This document shows, in pieces, positions 1 to 6,382 of a DNA stretch of 36,248 nt. The DNA is from Verrucomicrobia bacterium ADurb.Bin006 (GTDB lineage Bacteria; Verrucomicrobiota; Verrucomicrobiia; Limisphaerales; J093). Each line of letters starts with the position of its first letter. Within the stretch, counting starts at the first letter, position 1. Below the pieces are notes generated by a model. The model saw only the letters and a list, made by a program, of their open reading frames with translations, was not told where the DNA came from and ran no database searches. The DNA lies in the NCBI GenBank assembly GCA_002071485.1, contig MWFF01000007.1:1-36248 (forward strand), given 5' to 3'. The position numbers were made by a program, and so were the translations under genes.

Positions 1-382
1 AGATCGAAGATCGGAGATCGGGCACCGGAGCGCCTGTGTGTAGCCGGTTCAAGGCGCTCGGAGATTGGAGATCGACGATCGGGAATTGGGGTTGGACGAT
101 TAACAGAAGACCGCAAAGGAACGCGAAGGGCACGACTCCAAGTGATGTCATCGTTCCCGCGAACTCCGATCTCCGAACTCCCATCTCCGATGTGCCGAAC
201 CACAGAGCCACAAAGAACACAGAGAATTACGATTATCAGCAGGAGCTGGCGCCCCATGTCTTCACTGACGTACCGACGCACCGACGCACTGCCCACCGAC
301 GCACCGACGCACCGACGCACCGGCTACCGACGCACCGACGCACCGCCCCCCCCCATCTTCGATCTCCGATCTCCGATCTCCG
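1..382. repeat. Mosaic of short dispersed repeats
   Basis: No gene is recognisable here. In order the stretch holds: a GATC-rich segment (agatcgaagatcggagatcg) leading into 'gagcgcctgtgtgtagccgg'; a 'cagaagaccgcaaaggaacg' element near 104-123; an 'accacagagccacaaagaac' element near 200-219; imperfect tandem copies of the octamer accgacgc at about 271-345; a run of nine C at 346-354; and three copies of 'gatctcc' at 360-381. The same building blocks recur around 4200-5080, 7256-7735 and 34416-35055. The reading frames seen here are low-complexity translations of repeat DNA (THRRTDAPTHR) and I do not regard them as genes. Confidence 0.85.
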
Positions 383-820
383 ATGCAACTGAGCCCCATC
401 AAACAGGTCTGCGAAGCCGATCCGGCCATCCGGCTGTCCATCCTCTTCGGGTCGCTCAACGGCGCCAGCCCTCGATTCGACAGTGACCTCGACCTGGCCG
501 TCGCGGAGCAGGGTCCGATGGATTCGCGGCGCAAGCAGGCCTTGATTGAAGACTTGGCCGTGGCCTCCGGCCGCAGCGTCGATCTCGTCGACCTGCACAC
601 TGCCCATGGACTGCTTTTACGCTCGATCCTTGGCACCGGACGAATGCTCGTGTGTCGCGACCGCAATCTCTACGCCACCCTGATCCGACGCATGCTGTTC
701 GAGCAGGCCGATTTTTCGCCTCTCGTCCGCCGGATTCACGCGTGCCGAGCCGCCGCCAGGACCAAGCCACCGACGCACCGACGCACCGACGCACCGACGC
801 ACCGACACCGTGGACCCTGA
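383..820 (+). CDS. mntA: MntA-like nucleotidyltransferase antitoxin with repeat-derived tail
   Basis: This 145-residue protein shows the minimal nucleotidyltransferase signature GSX10DXD: G23-S24, ten residues, then D35-L36-D37. That is the hallmark of MntA-type antitoxins, which AMPylate HepT toxins (type VII toxin-antitoxin). The ATG lies directly after a triple 'gatctcc' repeat, with no obvious Shine-Dalgarno. The first ~127 residues look like the family. The last ~18 residues (PTHRRTDAPTHRH...) are translated from the accgacgc octamer repeat at 768-806, so the natural C-terminus has been replaced or extended by repeat DNA. A truncated HepT start codon lies inside the 3' end of this gene at 810. 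The family assignment is fairly firm. Whether the protein still functions is unknown, because its toxin partner is broken. Confidence 0.75.
   Translation: MQLSPIKQVCEADPAIRLSILFGSLNGASPRFDSDLDLAVAEQGPMDSRRKQALIEDLAVASGRSVDLVDLHTAHGLLLRSILGTGRMLVCRDRNLYATLIRRMLFEQADFSPLVRRIHACRAAARTKPPTHRRTDAPTHRHRGP
768..806 (+). repeat. accgacgc octamer tandem repeat inside coding DNA
   Basis: About five tandem copies of an 8-base unit (accgacgc) lie here, continuing the mntA reading frame and ending just before the HepT start at 810. The same octamer array occurs at 271-345 and 2130-2160, with degenerate versions near 4412-4475, 7328-7360, 19530-19565 and 34508-34565. Confidence 0.9.
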
Positions 821-938
821 CATCACCGCAGACAAGATCGAGTCGTTGCGCCGATGCTTGCGAAGGCTTGAACACAAGCGACCGGCTCGCCTCGAAGAAC
901 TGCAGGCAAACCTCGTGACAGTCACCGTCCCGAATTGA
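810..938 (+). pseudogene. hepT: HepT toxin N-terminal fragment, truncated by a repeat element
   Basis: A GTG-initiated frame overlaps the 3' end of mntA by 11 bases and reads VDPDITADKIESLRRCLRRL, then a stretch ending EELQANL. This closely resembles the N-terminus of HepT/DUF86 (HEPN) toxins, in the gene order expected after MntA. After about 35 codons homology stops exactly where the 141-bp repeat begins (cagtcaccgtcccgaattga, from 919), and a stop follows at 936-938. The catalytic HEPN motif RX4HXY, which lies further downstream in intact HepT, is therefore absent. I read this as a toxin gene destroyed by repeat insertion or deletion, leaving an orphan antitoxin. The fragment is short, so the call rests on sequence resemblance plus gene order. 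Confidence 0.7.
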
Positions 939-1390
939 ACCACAGAGACACAGAGAACGCAGAGGAAAGCATGGCTGGGCGGAATCAGGTGTTGTGGTCT
1001 TTTGAGGATTCAGGTCTTCTCTGTGTGCTCAGCGTCTCTGTGGTGAATCCCCCTGGATGGCAGTCATCGCCCCGAATTGAACCACAGAGACACAGAGAAC
1101 ACAGAGCAAAGCATGGCTGGGCGGAATCAGGTGTTTGGTCTTTTGAGGATTAGGGTCTTCTCCGTGTGCTCTGCGCCTCTGTGGTGAATCCCCTCGATGA
1201 CAGTCACCGCCCCGAATTGAACCACAGAGACACAGAGAACGCAGAGGAAAGCATGGCTGGGCGGAATCAGGTGTTGTGGTCTTTTGAGGATTCAGGTCTT
1301 CTCTGTGTACTCTGCGCCTCTGTGGTGAATCCCCCTCGATGACAGTCACCGTCCCGAATTGAACCACAGAGCCACAGAGAACGCAGAGGA
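919..1390. repeat. Three and a partial tandem copies of a ~141-bp hairpin repeat
   Basis: The motif cagtca(c/t)cg(t/c)cccgaattg begins at 919, 1061, 1201 and 1343, giving periods of 142, 140 and 142 bases. Each full unit has imperfect inverted arms. In unit one the left arm is at 939-964 (accacagagacacagagaac...) and the right arm at 1019-1044 (...gcgtctctgtggt), separated by about 54 bases containing 'gcatggctgggcggaatcag'. The fourth copy is interrupted after ~45 bases by the regulator gene at 1359-2117. Such dyad-symmetric units resemble MITE/REP-type non-autonomous repeats. No gene is seen between 939 and 1358. Confidence 0.88.
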
Positions 1391-2117
1391 TTACGATCTC
1401 GTCGAGCTTTCGCAGGTCAGCCTCAACCAGCTCAACCTGTCGGCCGTCGCGGATTACTTTGCGCGTTACGAATTGGCCTTTGCGCGTGAGAGCGAAGCAG
1501 AACGCGAACGCTTGATGCGCGCCACCGATATCCTGGGAGATCAGGGGCGCCCCACGGTGGGCGGGCTCCTGATATTCGGCATTTCACCCGAGCGGACCCT
1601 GCCGCAAGCGGGTATTCAGTTCGCCCACTTCCAGGGGACTCAACCAGGCGCTGACCTGATCGACAAGCGGTTCTTTGGCGGCAGCCTGCCTGACCAGGTC
1701 CAAAACGCTTTGGCAGGCCTCAAGGCCAACCTGCAATCGCCTTCTCGCATCGAGGGCGCCCGGCGGATCGAGCGGGCCGGGTACCCCGACCCGGTTTTTC
1801 GCGAACTGCTGGTCAACGCGTGCGTGCATCGGAACTACAGCATCACCGGATCGCAGATCCGCGTGCTGTTGTTCGCCGACCGGTGCGAGTTTGCCAGCCC
1901 CGGACGCCTGCCCAACACGGTAACTGTCGAGAAGTTGGCGGTTGGCACCAGCTTTGCCCGCAACCCGCTTTTGGTCCGGTTGATGGAGAACCTGGGGTAT
2001 ATGGACCGTCTGGGCCGTGGATTGCCAATGGTCGTCCAAGCCGCGAGCCGCCTCGGTCTGGGTGTCGACTTCGATGATTCGGGCGACGCCTTTCGCGTCG
2101 TCCTTCGTCTACCGTGA
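1359..2117 (+). CDS. 5'-truncated AlbA/HATPase transcriptional regulator (COG2865/RecG-like)
   Basis: The 252-residue frame matches the C-terminal half of the ATP-binding regulators often annotated as 'ATP-dependent DNA helicase RecG-related' (COG2865). Visible blocks are GRPTVGGLLIFG (about 65-76), RIERAGYPDPVFRELLVNAC followed by VHRNYSITGSQIRV (GHKL-type ATPase N-box region), and a C-terminal NPLLVRLMENLGYMDRLGRG block. Family members normally carry an N-terminal AlbA_2 (Schlafen AlbA) DNA-binding domain of roughly 100 or more residues. Here it is missing: the frame opens inside repeat DNA (MNHRATENAED is translated 'accacagagccacagag' sequence), and family similarity begins around residue 12. 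The gene is therefore probably a remnant that lost its DNA-binding half to the repeat junction, although the remaining frame is intact to its stop. Confidence 0.72.
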   Translation: MNHRATENAEDYDLVELSQVSLNQLNLSAVADYFARYELAFARESEAERERLMRATDILGDQGRPTVGGLLIFGISPERTLPQAGIQFAHFQGTQPGADLIDKRFFGGSLPDQVQNALAGLKANLQSPSRIEGARRIERAGYPDPVFRELLVNACVHRNYSITGSQIRVLLFADRCEFASPGRLPNTVTVEKLAVGTSFARNPLLVRLMENLGYMDRLGRGLPMVVQAASRLGLGVDFDDSGDAFRVVLRLP

Positions 2118-2218
2118 CTGACGCCCCGACTACCGCCGCACTGACGCACCGACGCACCGCCCCCCCGAACTCCGAACTCCCATCTCCGAACTCCTATCTC
2201 CCACGCTGTGACGCCAAG
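2118..2218. repeat. Octamer repeat, C7 tract and 'aactcc' repeats
   Basis: Downstream of the regulator stop the sequence holds two or three copies of gacgcacc (2139-2160), a run of seven C (2160-2166) and several copies of 'gaactcc/catctcc', then enters the 148-bp units. The order octamer, poly-C, 'atctcc' is the same as at 271-382. Confidence 0.8.
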
Positions 2219-2366
2219 ATGAACGAAACGACGGAATCGAGCCTGTGGTCAGTGCCTTGCCTGAGCATGACCTTAGCGTCTTAGCGTCTTTGCGTGAGGC
2301 ACATCGGTATCTCCATGTCGTGTTTGCAGAAACACCAATCTCACGCCAAGACGCCAAGACGCCAAG
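2219..2366 (+). repeat. 148-bp miniature GxxExxY-derived unit (upstream copy)
   Basis: This unit starts with ATGAACGAAACGACGGAATC and ends with the 'ctcacgccaagacgccaag' arm immediately before the ATG of the GxxExxY gene. Its first 11 bases match the start of that gene. From 'gacggaatcgagc' onward it matches the 3' part of the gene (2712 onward). It is thus an internally deleted copy lacking 334 bases. Confidence 0.85.
2340..2366 (+). repeat. Left inverted arm of the GxxExxY element
   Basis: The arm ctcacgccaagacgccaag(acgccaag) directly precedes the GxxExxY start codon. It is an imperfect inverted complement of the arm at 2754-2780 (cttcgcgtcttcgcgtcttt...gag). Together they bracket a ~441-bp element (2340-2780) containing nearly the whole gene. 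Confidence 0.8.
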
Positions 2367-2852
2367 ATGAACGAAAACGCAATTGGCAAGACGGTGGTCG
2401 ATGCGGCTGTGAAGGTGCATCGGGAGTTGGGCCCTGGATTGCTCGAGACGGTGTATGAGGCAGTGCTGGCCAAAGAACTGGAAAGCCGGGGATTGCACGT
2501 AGAACGTCAGGTGTCCGTCCCGATCGTCTACGGTGGAATGCGCTTCGAGGAGGGGTTTCGGGCTGACATGATCGTTGAAGGCAAGGTCATTCTGGAGCTG
2601 AAGTCTGTAGAACAACTGAGCAAGGTACACGCAAAACAGCTCTTCACCTATTTGAAGCTCACGGGACTGAAGCTTGGGTTTCTACTGAACTTTGGCGGCG
2701 GCCTGATGAAGGACGGAATCGAGCGGGTGGTGAACGGCTTGCCTGAGGATGACCTTCGCGTCTTCGCGTCTTTGCGTGAGACTCATCGGTGTCCCCATGG
2801 CGTGTCCGCAGAAACACCAATCTCACGCCAAGACGCCAAGACGCCAAGATGA
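2367..2852 (+). CDS. GxxExxY protein (PD-(D/E)XK nuclease-like fold)
   Basis: This 161-residue protein belongs to the GxxExxY family (TIGR04256), named for the motif visible at residues 22-28 within ELGPGLLETVYEAVL (G-L-L-E-T-V-Y). A second conserved block carries D73 (ADMIVEGKVILELKSVE), where D and the E-x-K of 'LELKSVE' match the acidic/lysine pattern of PD-(D/E)XK nuclease folds. It then runs through KQLFTYLKLTGLKLGFLLNF and LMKDGIERVVNGL, where the family normally ends (about residue 124). The final ~36 residues are translated from the right inverted arm, the inter-unit spacer and the next left arm. The TGA at 2850-2852 overlaps the ATG of the next 148-bp unit (ATGA). The biochemical function of the family is not established. 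It is flanked on both sides by miniature copies of itself. Confidence 0.85.
   Translation: MNENAIGKTVVDAAVKVHRELGPGLLETVYEAVLAKELESRGLHVERQVSVPIVYGGMRFEEGFRADMIVEGKVILELKSVEQLSKVHAKQLFTYLKLTGLKLGFLLNFGGGLMKDGIERVVNGLPEDDLRVFASLRETHRCPHGVSAETPISRQDAKTPR
2754..2780 (+). repeat. Right inverted arm of the GxxExxY element
   Basis: The arm cttcgcgtcttcgcgtcttt (continuing gcgtgag) is an imperfect inverted complement of 2340-2366. It is recoverable in every 148-bp unit (with variants 'ttagcgtcttagcgtc' and 'ttcgcgtcttcacgtc'). In the intact gene it is translated as part of the C-terminal extension. Confidence 0.8.
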
Positions 2853-3230
2853 ACGAAACGACGGAATCGAGCGCATGGCGAATGCCTTGCCTGAGGATGA
2901 CCTTCGCGTCTTCACGTCTTTGCGTGAGGCACATCGGTATCCCCATGGCGTGTCTGCAGAGACACCAATGTCACGCTAAGACGCCAAGACGCCAAGATGA
3001 ACGAAACGACGGAATCGAGCCTGTGGTCAGTGCCTTGCCTGAGGATGACCTTCGCGTCTTCACGTCTTTGCGTGAGGCACATCGGTGTCCCCATGGCGTG
3101 TCCGCAGAAACACCAATCTCACGCCAAGACGCCAAGACGCCAAGATGAACGAAACGACGGAATCGAGCCTGTGGTCAGTGCCTTGCCTGAGCATGACCTT
3201 AGCGTCTTAGCGTCTTTGCGTGAGACTCAG
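2849..3230 (+). repeat. Tandem 148-bp miniature GxxExxY units (two full, one partial)
   Basis: Units begin at 2849, 2997 and 3145, so the spacing is exactly 148 bases twice. The same 148 separates 2219 from 2367. Each starts with the first 11 bases of the GxxExxY gene, jumps to its 3' end (gacggaatcgagc), and carries the right arm, a ~45-base spacer with 'catggcgtg' and 'gaaacaccaat', then the left arm of the next unit. The third unit is cut after its right arm (~3230), where it joins the 5' end of the GDP-fucose synthase gene. No other gene is present. Confidence 0.88.
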
Positions 3231-3242
3231 CCCCGACCCAGC

Positions 3243-4193
3243 GTGACCCCCATACCCAAATCCGCCCGCATCTACATCGCCGGTCACAAGGGACTCGTCG
3301 GCAGCGCCATCTGGCGCGAGTTCGACCGCCGGGGCTACACGAGTCTCATCGGACGCACCCGCGACGAACTCGACCTCAGGGATCTACCATCCGTTCGCCG
3401 CTTCTTCGACGAACAACGCCCCGAGTACGTGATCCTGGCCGCCGCCCGCGTCGGCGGCATCCTCGCCAACGATACCGAGCCTGTTCCTTTCCTGCTCGAA
3501 AATCTCCAGATCCAAAACAACGTTATCTCGGAATCGCACCGGGTCGGCGTCCGCAAGCTCCTTTTCCTGGGCAGTTCCTGCATCTATCCCAAGCTCGCCC
3601 CCCAGCCGATCCGCGAGGAGCATCTGCTCACCGGCCCGCTCGAACCGACCAACCAGTGGTACGCCATCGCCAAGATCGCCGGGATCAAACTTTGCCAAGC
3701 CTATCGGCGCCAGTACGGATCCGATTTCATCTGCGCGATGCCGACCAACCTGTACGGTCCAAACGACAACTACGATCCGCGGAATTCGCATGTCCTGCCC
3801 GCCCTGATCCGCCGATTCCACGAGGCCAAATCGACCGGGGCGCGCGAGGTGGTCTGTTGGGGGACCGGATCGCCCCGGCGCGAGTTCCTCTACGTGGACG
3901 ATCTGGCCCGCGCTTGTCTCTTCCTGCTCGAGCGTTACAGCGACGATGCCATTATCAACGTCGGCTCGGGCGCCGACCTGCCAATCCGTGATCTGGCCGA
4001 CATGGTTGCGCGGGCCGTGGGGTTCGAGGGCGCGATTGTGTGGGACGACTCGAAACCGGACGGCACACCGCGCAAGCTCATGGACAGTGCGCGCATCCTC
4101 GGAATGGGGTGGCAGCCCGAGGTCAGCCTCGAAGAGGGAATCCGCCGCGCCTATGCCGATTTCATGGGGAAGACAGTCACTGTCTCCAAATAG
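3243..4193 (+). CDS. fcl: GDP-L-fucose synthase
   Basis: This NADPH-dependent short-chain dehydrogenase/reductase would convert GDP-4-keto-6-deoxy-D-mannose to GDP-L-fucose by 3,5-epimerisation and 4-reduction, in the cytoplasm. The Rossmann signature GHKGLVGSA is at about residues 14-22. The catalytic Ser lies in LGSSCIYP and the YxxxK pair in [20 protein letters not shown], followed by [19 protein letters not shown], all strongly diagnostic. I chose the GTG at 3243 (316 residues, normal family length). The frame is open further upstream to an ATG at 2997, but that part is translated 148-bp repeat and would add 82 foreign residues. The partner GDP-mannose 4,6-dehydratase (gmd) is not in this window and may lie upstream. 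The last residues (KTVTVSK) run into 'cagtcactgtc' repeat sequence. Confidence 0.93.
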   Translation: MTPIPKSARIYIAGHKGLVGSAIWREFDRRGYTSLIGRTRDELDLRDLPSVRRFFDEQRPEYVILAAARVGGILANDTEPVPFLLENLQIQNNVISESHRVGVRKLLFLGSSCIYPKLAPQPIREEHLLTGPLEPTNQWYAIAKIAGIKLCQAYRRQYGSDFICAMPTNLYGPNDNYDPRNSHVLPALIRRFHEAKSTGAREVVCWGTGSPRREFLYVDDLARACLFLLERYSDDAIINVGSGADLPIRDLADMVARAVGFEGAIVWDDSKPDGTPRKLMDSARILGMGWQPEVSLEEGIRRAYADFMGKTVTVSK

Positions 4194-5083
4194 ACCACAG
4201 GGACACAGAGCACACAGAGGAAGGCATGGCTGGCGGGAGTTTAACAGAAGATCGCAAAGGAACGCAAAGGGCAGGGCACCGCGGGATCTGGATCTTTGCG
4301 TGTCTTTGCGACCTTCTGTGGTGAATCCCGTTCGAACACAGTCACCGTCCCGAATTGAACCACAGAGACACAGAGGACACAGAGGAAAGCATGGGGGGGG
4401 GGGGGGGGGGGAAGCGGTGCGTCGGTAGTCGGTACGTCAGTACGCCAGTACGCCAGTGCGTCAGTAAGCGGTGCGGCGGCTTGCGGAGTTGGGAGATCGA
4501 AGATCGGAGATCGGGCACTGGAGCGCCGGCTTGCAGCCGGCTTAAGGTATGCGGAGATCGGAGTTGGGCGATTAACAGAAGATCGCAAAGGAACGCAAAG
4601 GGCAGGGCGGCGCGGGATCTGGATCTTTGCGTGTCTTTGCGTCCTTCTGTGGATTAAGGTCTTCTCTGTGCACTCTGCGTCTCTGTGGTAAATCGCGTTC
4701 GAACACAGTCACCGCCCCGAATTGAACCACAGAGACACAGAGGACACAGAGGAAGGAGTCAACCGCGAACCACCTGCCTGCGCGATGCTTCCTCCTTCGC
4801 CAAGCCTTCGGTGGACAGATTGGCAGGCAGACGCGAACCACGCGAAAAACTCCAGCCATTCTTGTGACCTGTTCCAGCCTTTGTTCGTGTGTTTTCCGTA
4901 TTTCGCGGTTCACAGGATCGCGCATTCTTGAGACGGTTTTCCGGCGCTTGGTTTCCTTCGTTTTCTTCTGTGGTCGTTTTAGTTGCGGCTCCGCCGCGCT
5001 GCGTCCTTCTGTTCATTCTTTGTGATCCGTTGTCAACGTGCTGTCCTTCACCCCTGGTTCAAAGCTCAAAACGCTGATTCTCC
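4194..5083. repeat. 890-bp composite repeat block with G19 tract
   Basis: No gene is recognised. In order the block holds: an 'accacagggacacagag' arm (4195 onward); a hairpin unit 'acagaagatcgcaaaggaac'...'ctttgcg...ccttctgtgg' (4242-4321); another 'cccgaattgaaccacagag' unit (4350 onward); a run of 19 G at 4393-4411; degenerate octamers 'ggtgcgtcgg/tacgccag' (4416-4475); a GATC-rich segment with the palindrome gccggcttgcagccggc (about 4527-4543); a second 'aacagaagatcgcaaagg' hairpin (4572-4653); a 'ctctgtg...ctctgtggt' arm; a further 'accacagag' arm; then 'cctgcctgcgc', 'tttccttcgttttcttctgt' and related 'cgcggttcacagg' text. A 62-codon frame at 4889-5077 is translated repeat and is not called. 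Confidence 0.85.
4393..4411 (+). repeat. Poly-G tract, 19 G
   Basis: Nineteen consecutive G follow 'gaaagcat' and precede 'aagcggtgcgtcgg'. Shorter G/C tracts occur next to octamer copies at 346-354 (C9), 2160-2166 (C7) and 7324-7328 (G5). Length is likely unstable in vivo and error-prone in sequencing. Confidence 0.9.
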
Positions 5084-6169
5084 ATGAGACTTCTTGTCAC
5101 TGGCGGCGCCGGCTTCATCGGTTCGGCGGTGGTGCGTCACTTGATCCGAGAGACGCCTCACAGCGTGGTCGTCCTCGACAGCCTCACCTACGCCGGGAAC
5201 CTCGAATCGCTCCGTGCGGTTGCCTCCGACCCGCGCTACCGATTTGTCCAAGGCGACATTCGGGACCCGCAAACGGTGGGCCGCATTCTTCACGAGGCGC
5301 AGCCGGATGCCGTCCTTCACCTGGCCGCGGAATCCCACGTCGACCGGTCCATCGACGGGCCGGCGGATTTCATCTCGACCAACATCACGGGGACCTACCA
5401 ATTGCTCGAAGCGGCGCTGGCCTATTGGCGTGCGCTGCCGCCCGATCGCAAGGACGCGTTCCGATTCCAGCACATCTCGACCGACGAGGTATTCGGCAGC
5501 CTTGGCCCACAGGGCCTGTTTCGTGAAAATACCGCGTACGATCCGCGGTCGCCTTACTCGGCCAGCAAAGCCGCGTCGGATCACCTGGTCCGGGCCTGGC
5601 ACCACACCTACGGGCTTCCCACGCTGCTGACGAACTGCTCAAATAATTATGGTCCGTACCATTTCCCGGAAAAGCTGATCCCGCTGGTCATCCTCAACGC
5701 CCTTGAAGGCAAACCCCTCCCCGTGTATGGAAAAGGCGATAACGTGCGCGACTGGCTCTACGTCGAGGATCATGCGCGGGCTTTGTTGACGGTTCTCGAG
5801 CGCGGCGAACCCGGCGAGACGTACAACATCGGCGGCAACAGCGAACGAACAAACATCGAGGTCGTTCGCAGTATCTGTGACCTTCTGGACGAACTGCGCC
5901 CAATTAAACAGAATCCGGACTTCCGCGGCCCGGCCGGAACGCAGTCGTATCGGGCTCTGATCACCTTCGTCGAGGACCGGCCCGGACACGACCAGCGCTA
6001 CGCGATGGATGCAGGCAAACTGCGCCGGAGCCTCGGTTGGGGCCCCCAGGAAGACTTCAACAGCGGTTTGCGCAAGACCGTCGAGTGGTACCTCGACAAC
6101 CGCTGGTGGTGGGAACCGATACGCACGAAAAAGTACGCCGGGGAGAGGCTCGGGAGGAGTGGGCGGTAA
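5084..6169 (+). CDS. rfbB: dTDP-glucose 4,6-dehydratase
   Basis: This extended-SDR enzyme converts dTDP-D-glucose to dTDP-4-keto-6-deoxy-D-glucose, the branch point to rhamnose, fucosamine-type and amino-deoxy sugars. The NAD-binding motif TGGAGFIGS is at residues 6-14, then [13 protein letters not shown], the [14 protein letters not shown] block, the catalytic [10 protein letters not shown] (Thr-Asp-Glu triad) and [15 protein letters not shown] (YxxxK), followed by [18 protein letters not shown] and [16 protein letters not shown]. At 361 residues it is a normal full length. The ATG at 5084 starts three residues before the Rossmann strand, as usual; no clear Shine-Dalgarno is visible. It precedes rfbA by a ~210-bp repeat-bearing spacer. 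No rfbC or rfbD follows, so the product probably feeds the DegT aminotransferase downstream or enzymes encoded elsewhere. Confidence 0.96.
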   Translation: MRLLVTGGAGFIGSAVVRHLIRETPHSVVVLDSLTYAGNLESLRAVASDPRYRFVQGDIRDPQTVGRILHEAQPDAVLHLAAESHVDRSIDGPADFISTNITGTYQLLEAALAYWRALPPDRKDAFRFQHISTDEVFGSLGPQGLFRENTAYDPRSPYSASKAASDHLVRAWHHTYGLPTLLTNCSNNYGPYHFPEKLIPLVILNALEGKPLPVYGKGDNVRDWLYVEDHARALLTVLERGEPGETYNIGGNSERTNIEVVRSICDLLDELRPIKQNPDFRGPAGTQSYRALITFVEDRPGHDQRYAMDAGKLRRSLGWGPQEDFNSGLRKTVEWYLDNRWWWEPIRTKKYAGERLGRSGR

Positions 6170-6382
6170 GACGGGAGGCAGATGACGAGAAACGGGAAAC
6201 GGAGAATACACAGGAATCACTGAGATGCATTACGGCGTCACCCTCATCCGCCCCGCAAAGCGGGACACCCTCTCCCATCGGATGGCAGAGGGCCGGGGTG
6301 AGGGGTCCTTGTCACGTATTCTAAGGCCTCCTCAATAACTCCCTCTTTCGCGTCTTTCGCATGTTTCGCGGTTGAATCCTCT
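6170..6382. repeat. Spacer with 'ctctcccatcgg' dispersed repeat
   Basis: The spacer contains 'ccctcatccgccccgcaaag', 'ccctctcccatcggatggca' and 'gagggccggggtgagggg', which form a dyad-rich dispersed repeat (CTCACCCC... against GGGGTGAG), and then 'tttcgcgtctttcgcatgtt' text just before rfbA. No coding sequence is seen. Confidence 0.75.

Noticed and set aside
935..1153. Small frames rich in NHRDTENAEE-type residues
   Set aside because: They are translations of the 'accacagagacacagag' repeat arms and recur wherever that repeat does, so they are not genes.
919..1390. Possible CRISPR array
   Set aside because: The units are ~141 bp with near-identical full length and internal dyad arms. There are no short repeats separated by unique spacers, and no cas genes are nearby.
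2219..3230. Possible CRISPR array or tandem minisatellite
   Set aside because: The 148-bp units are nearly identical throughout and derive from the GxxExxY gene; there are no unique spacers.
2997..3242. N-terminal extension of GDP-fucose synthase from ATG 2997
   Set aside because: The 82 extra residues are translated 148-bp repeat with no counterpart in the family. GTG 3243 gives the normal length.
4889..5077. 62-codon frame as a small membrane-like protein
   Set aside because: Its DNA consists of 'tttccttcgttttcttctgt'-type dispersed repeat text that recurs at gene-free places, and no start signal supports it.
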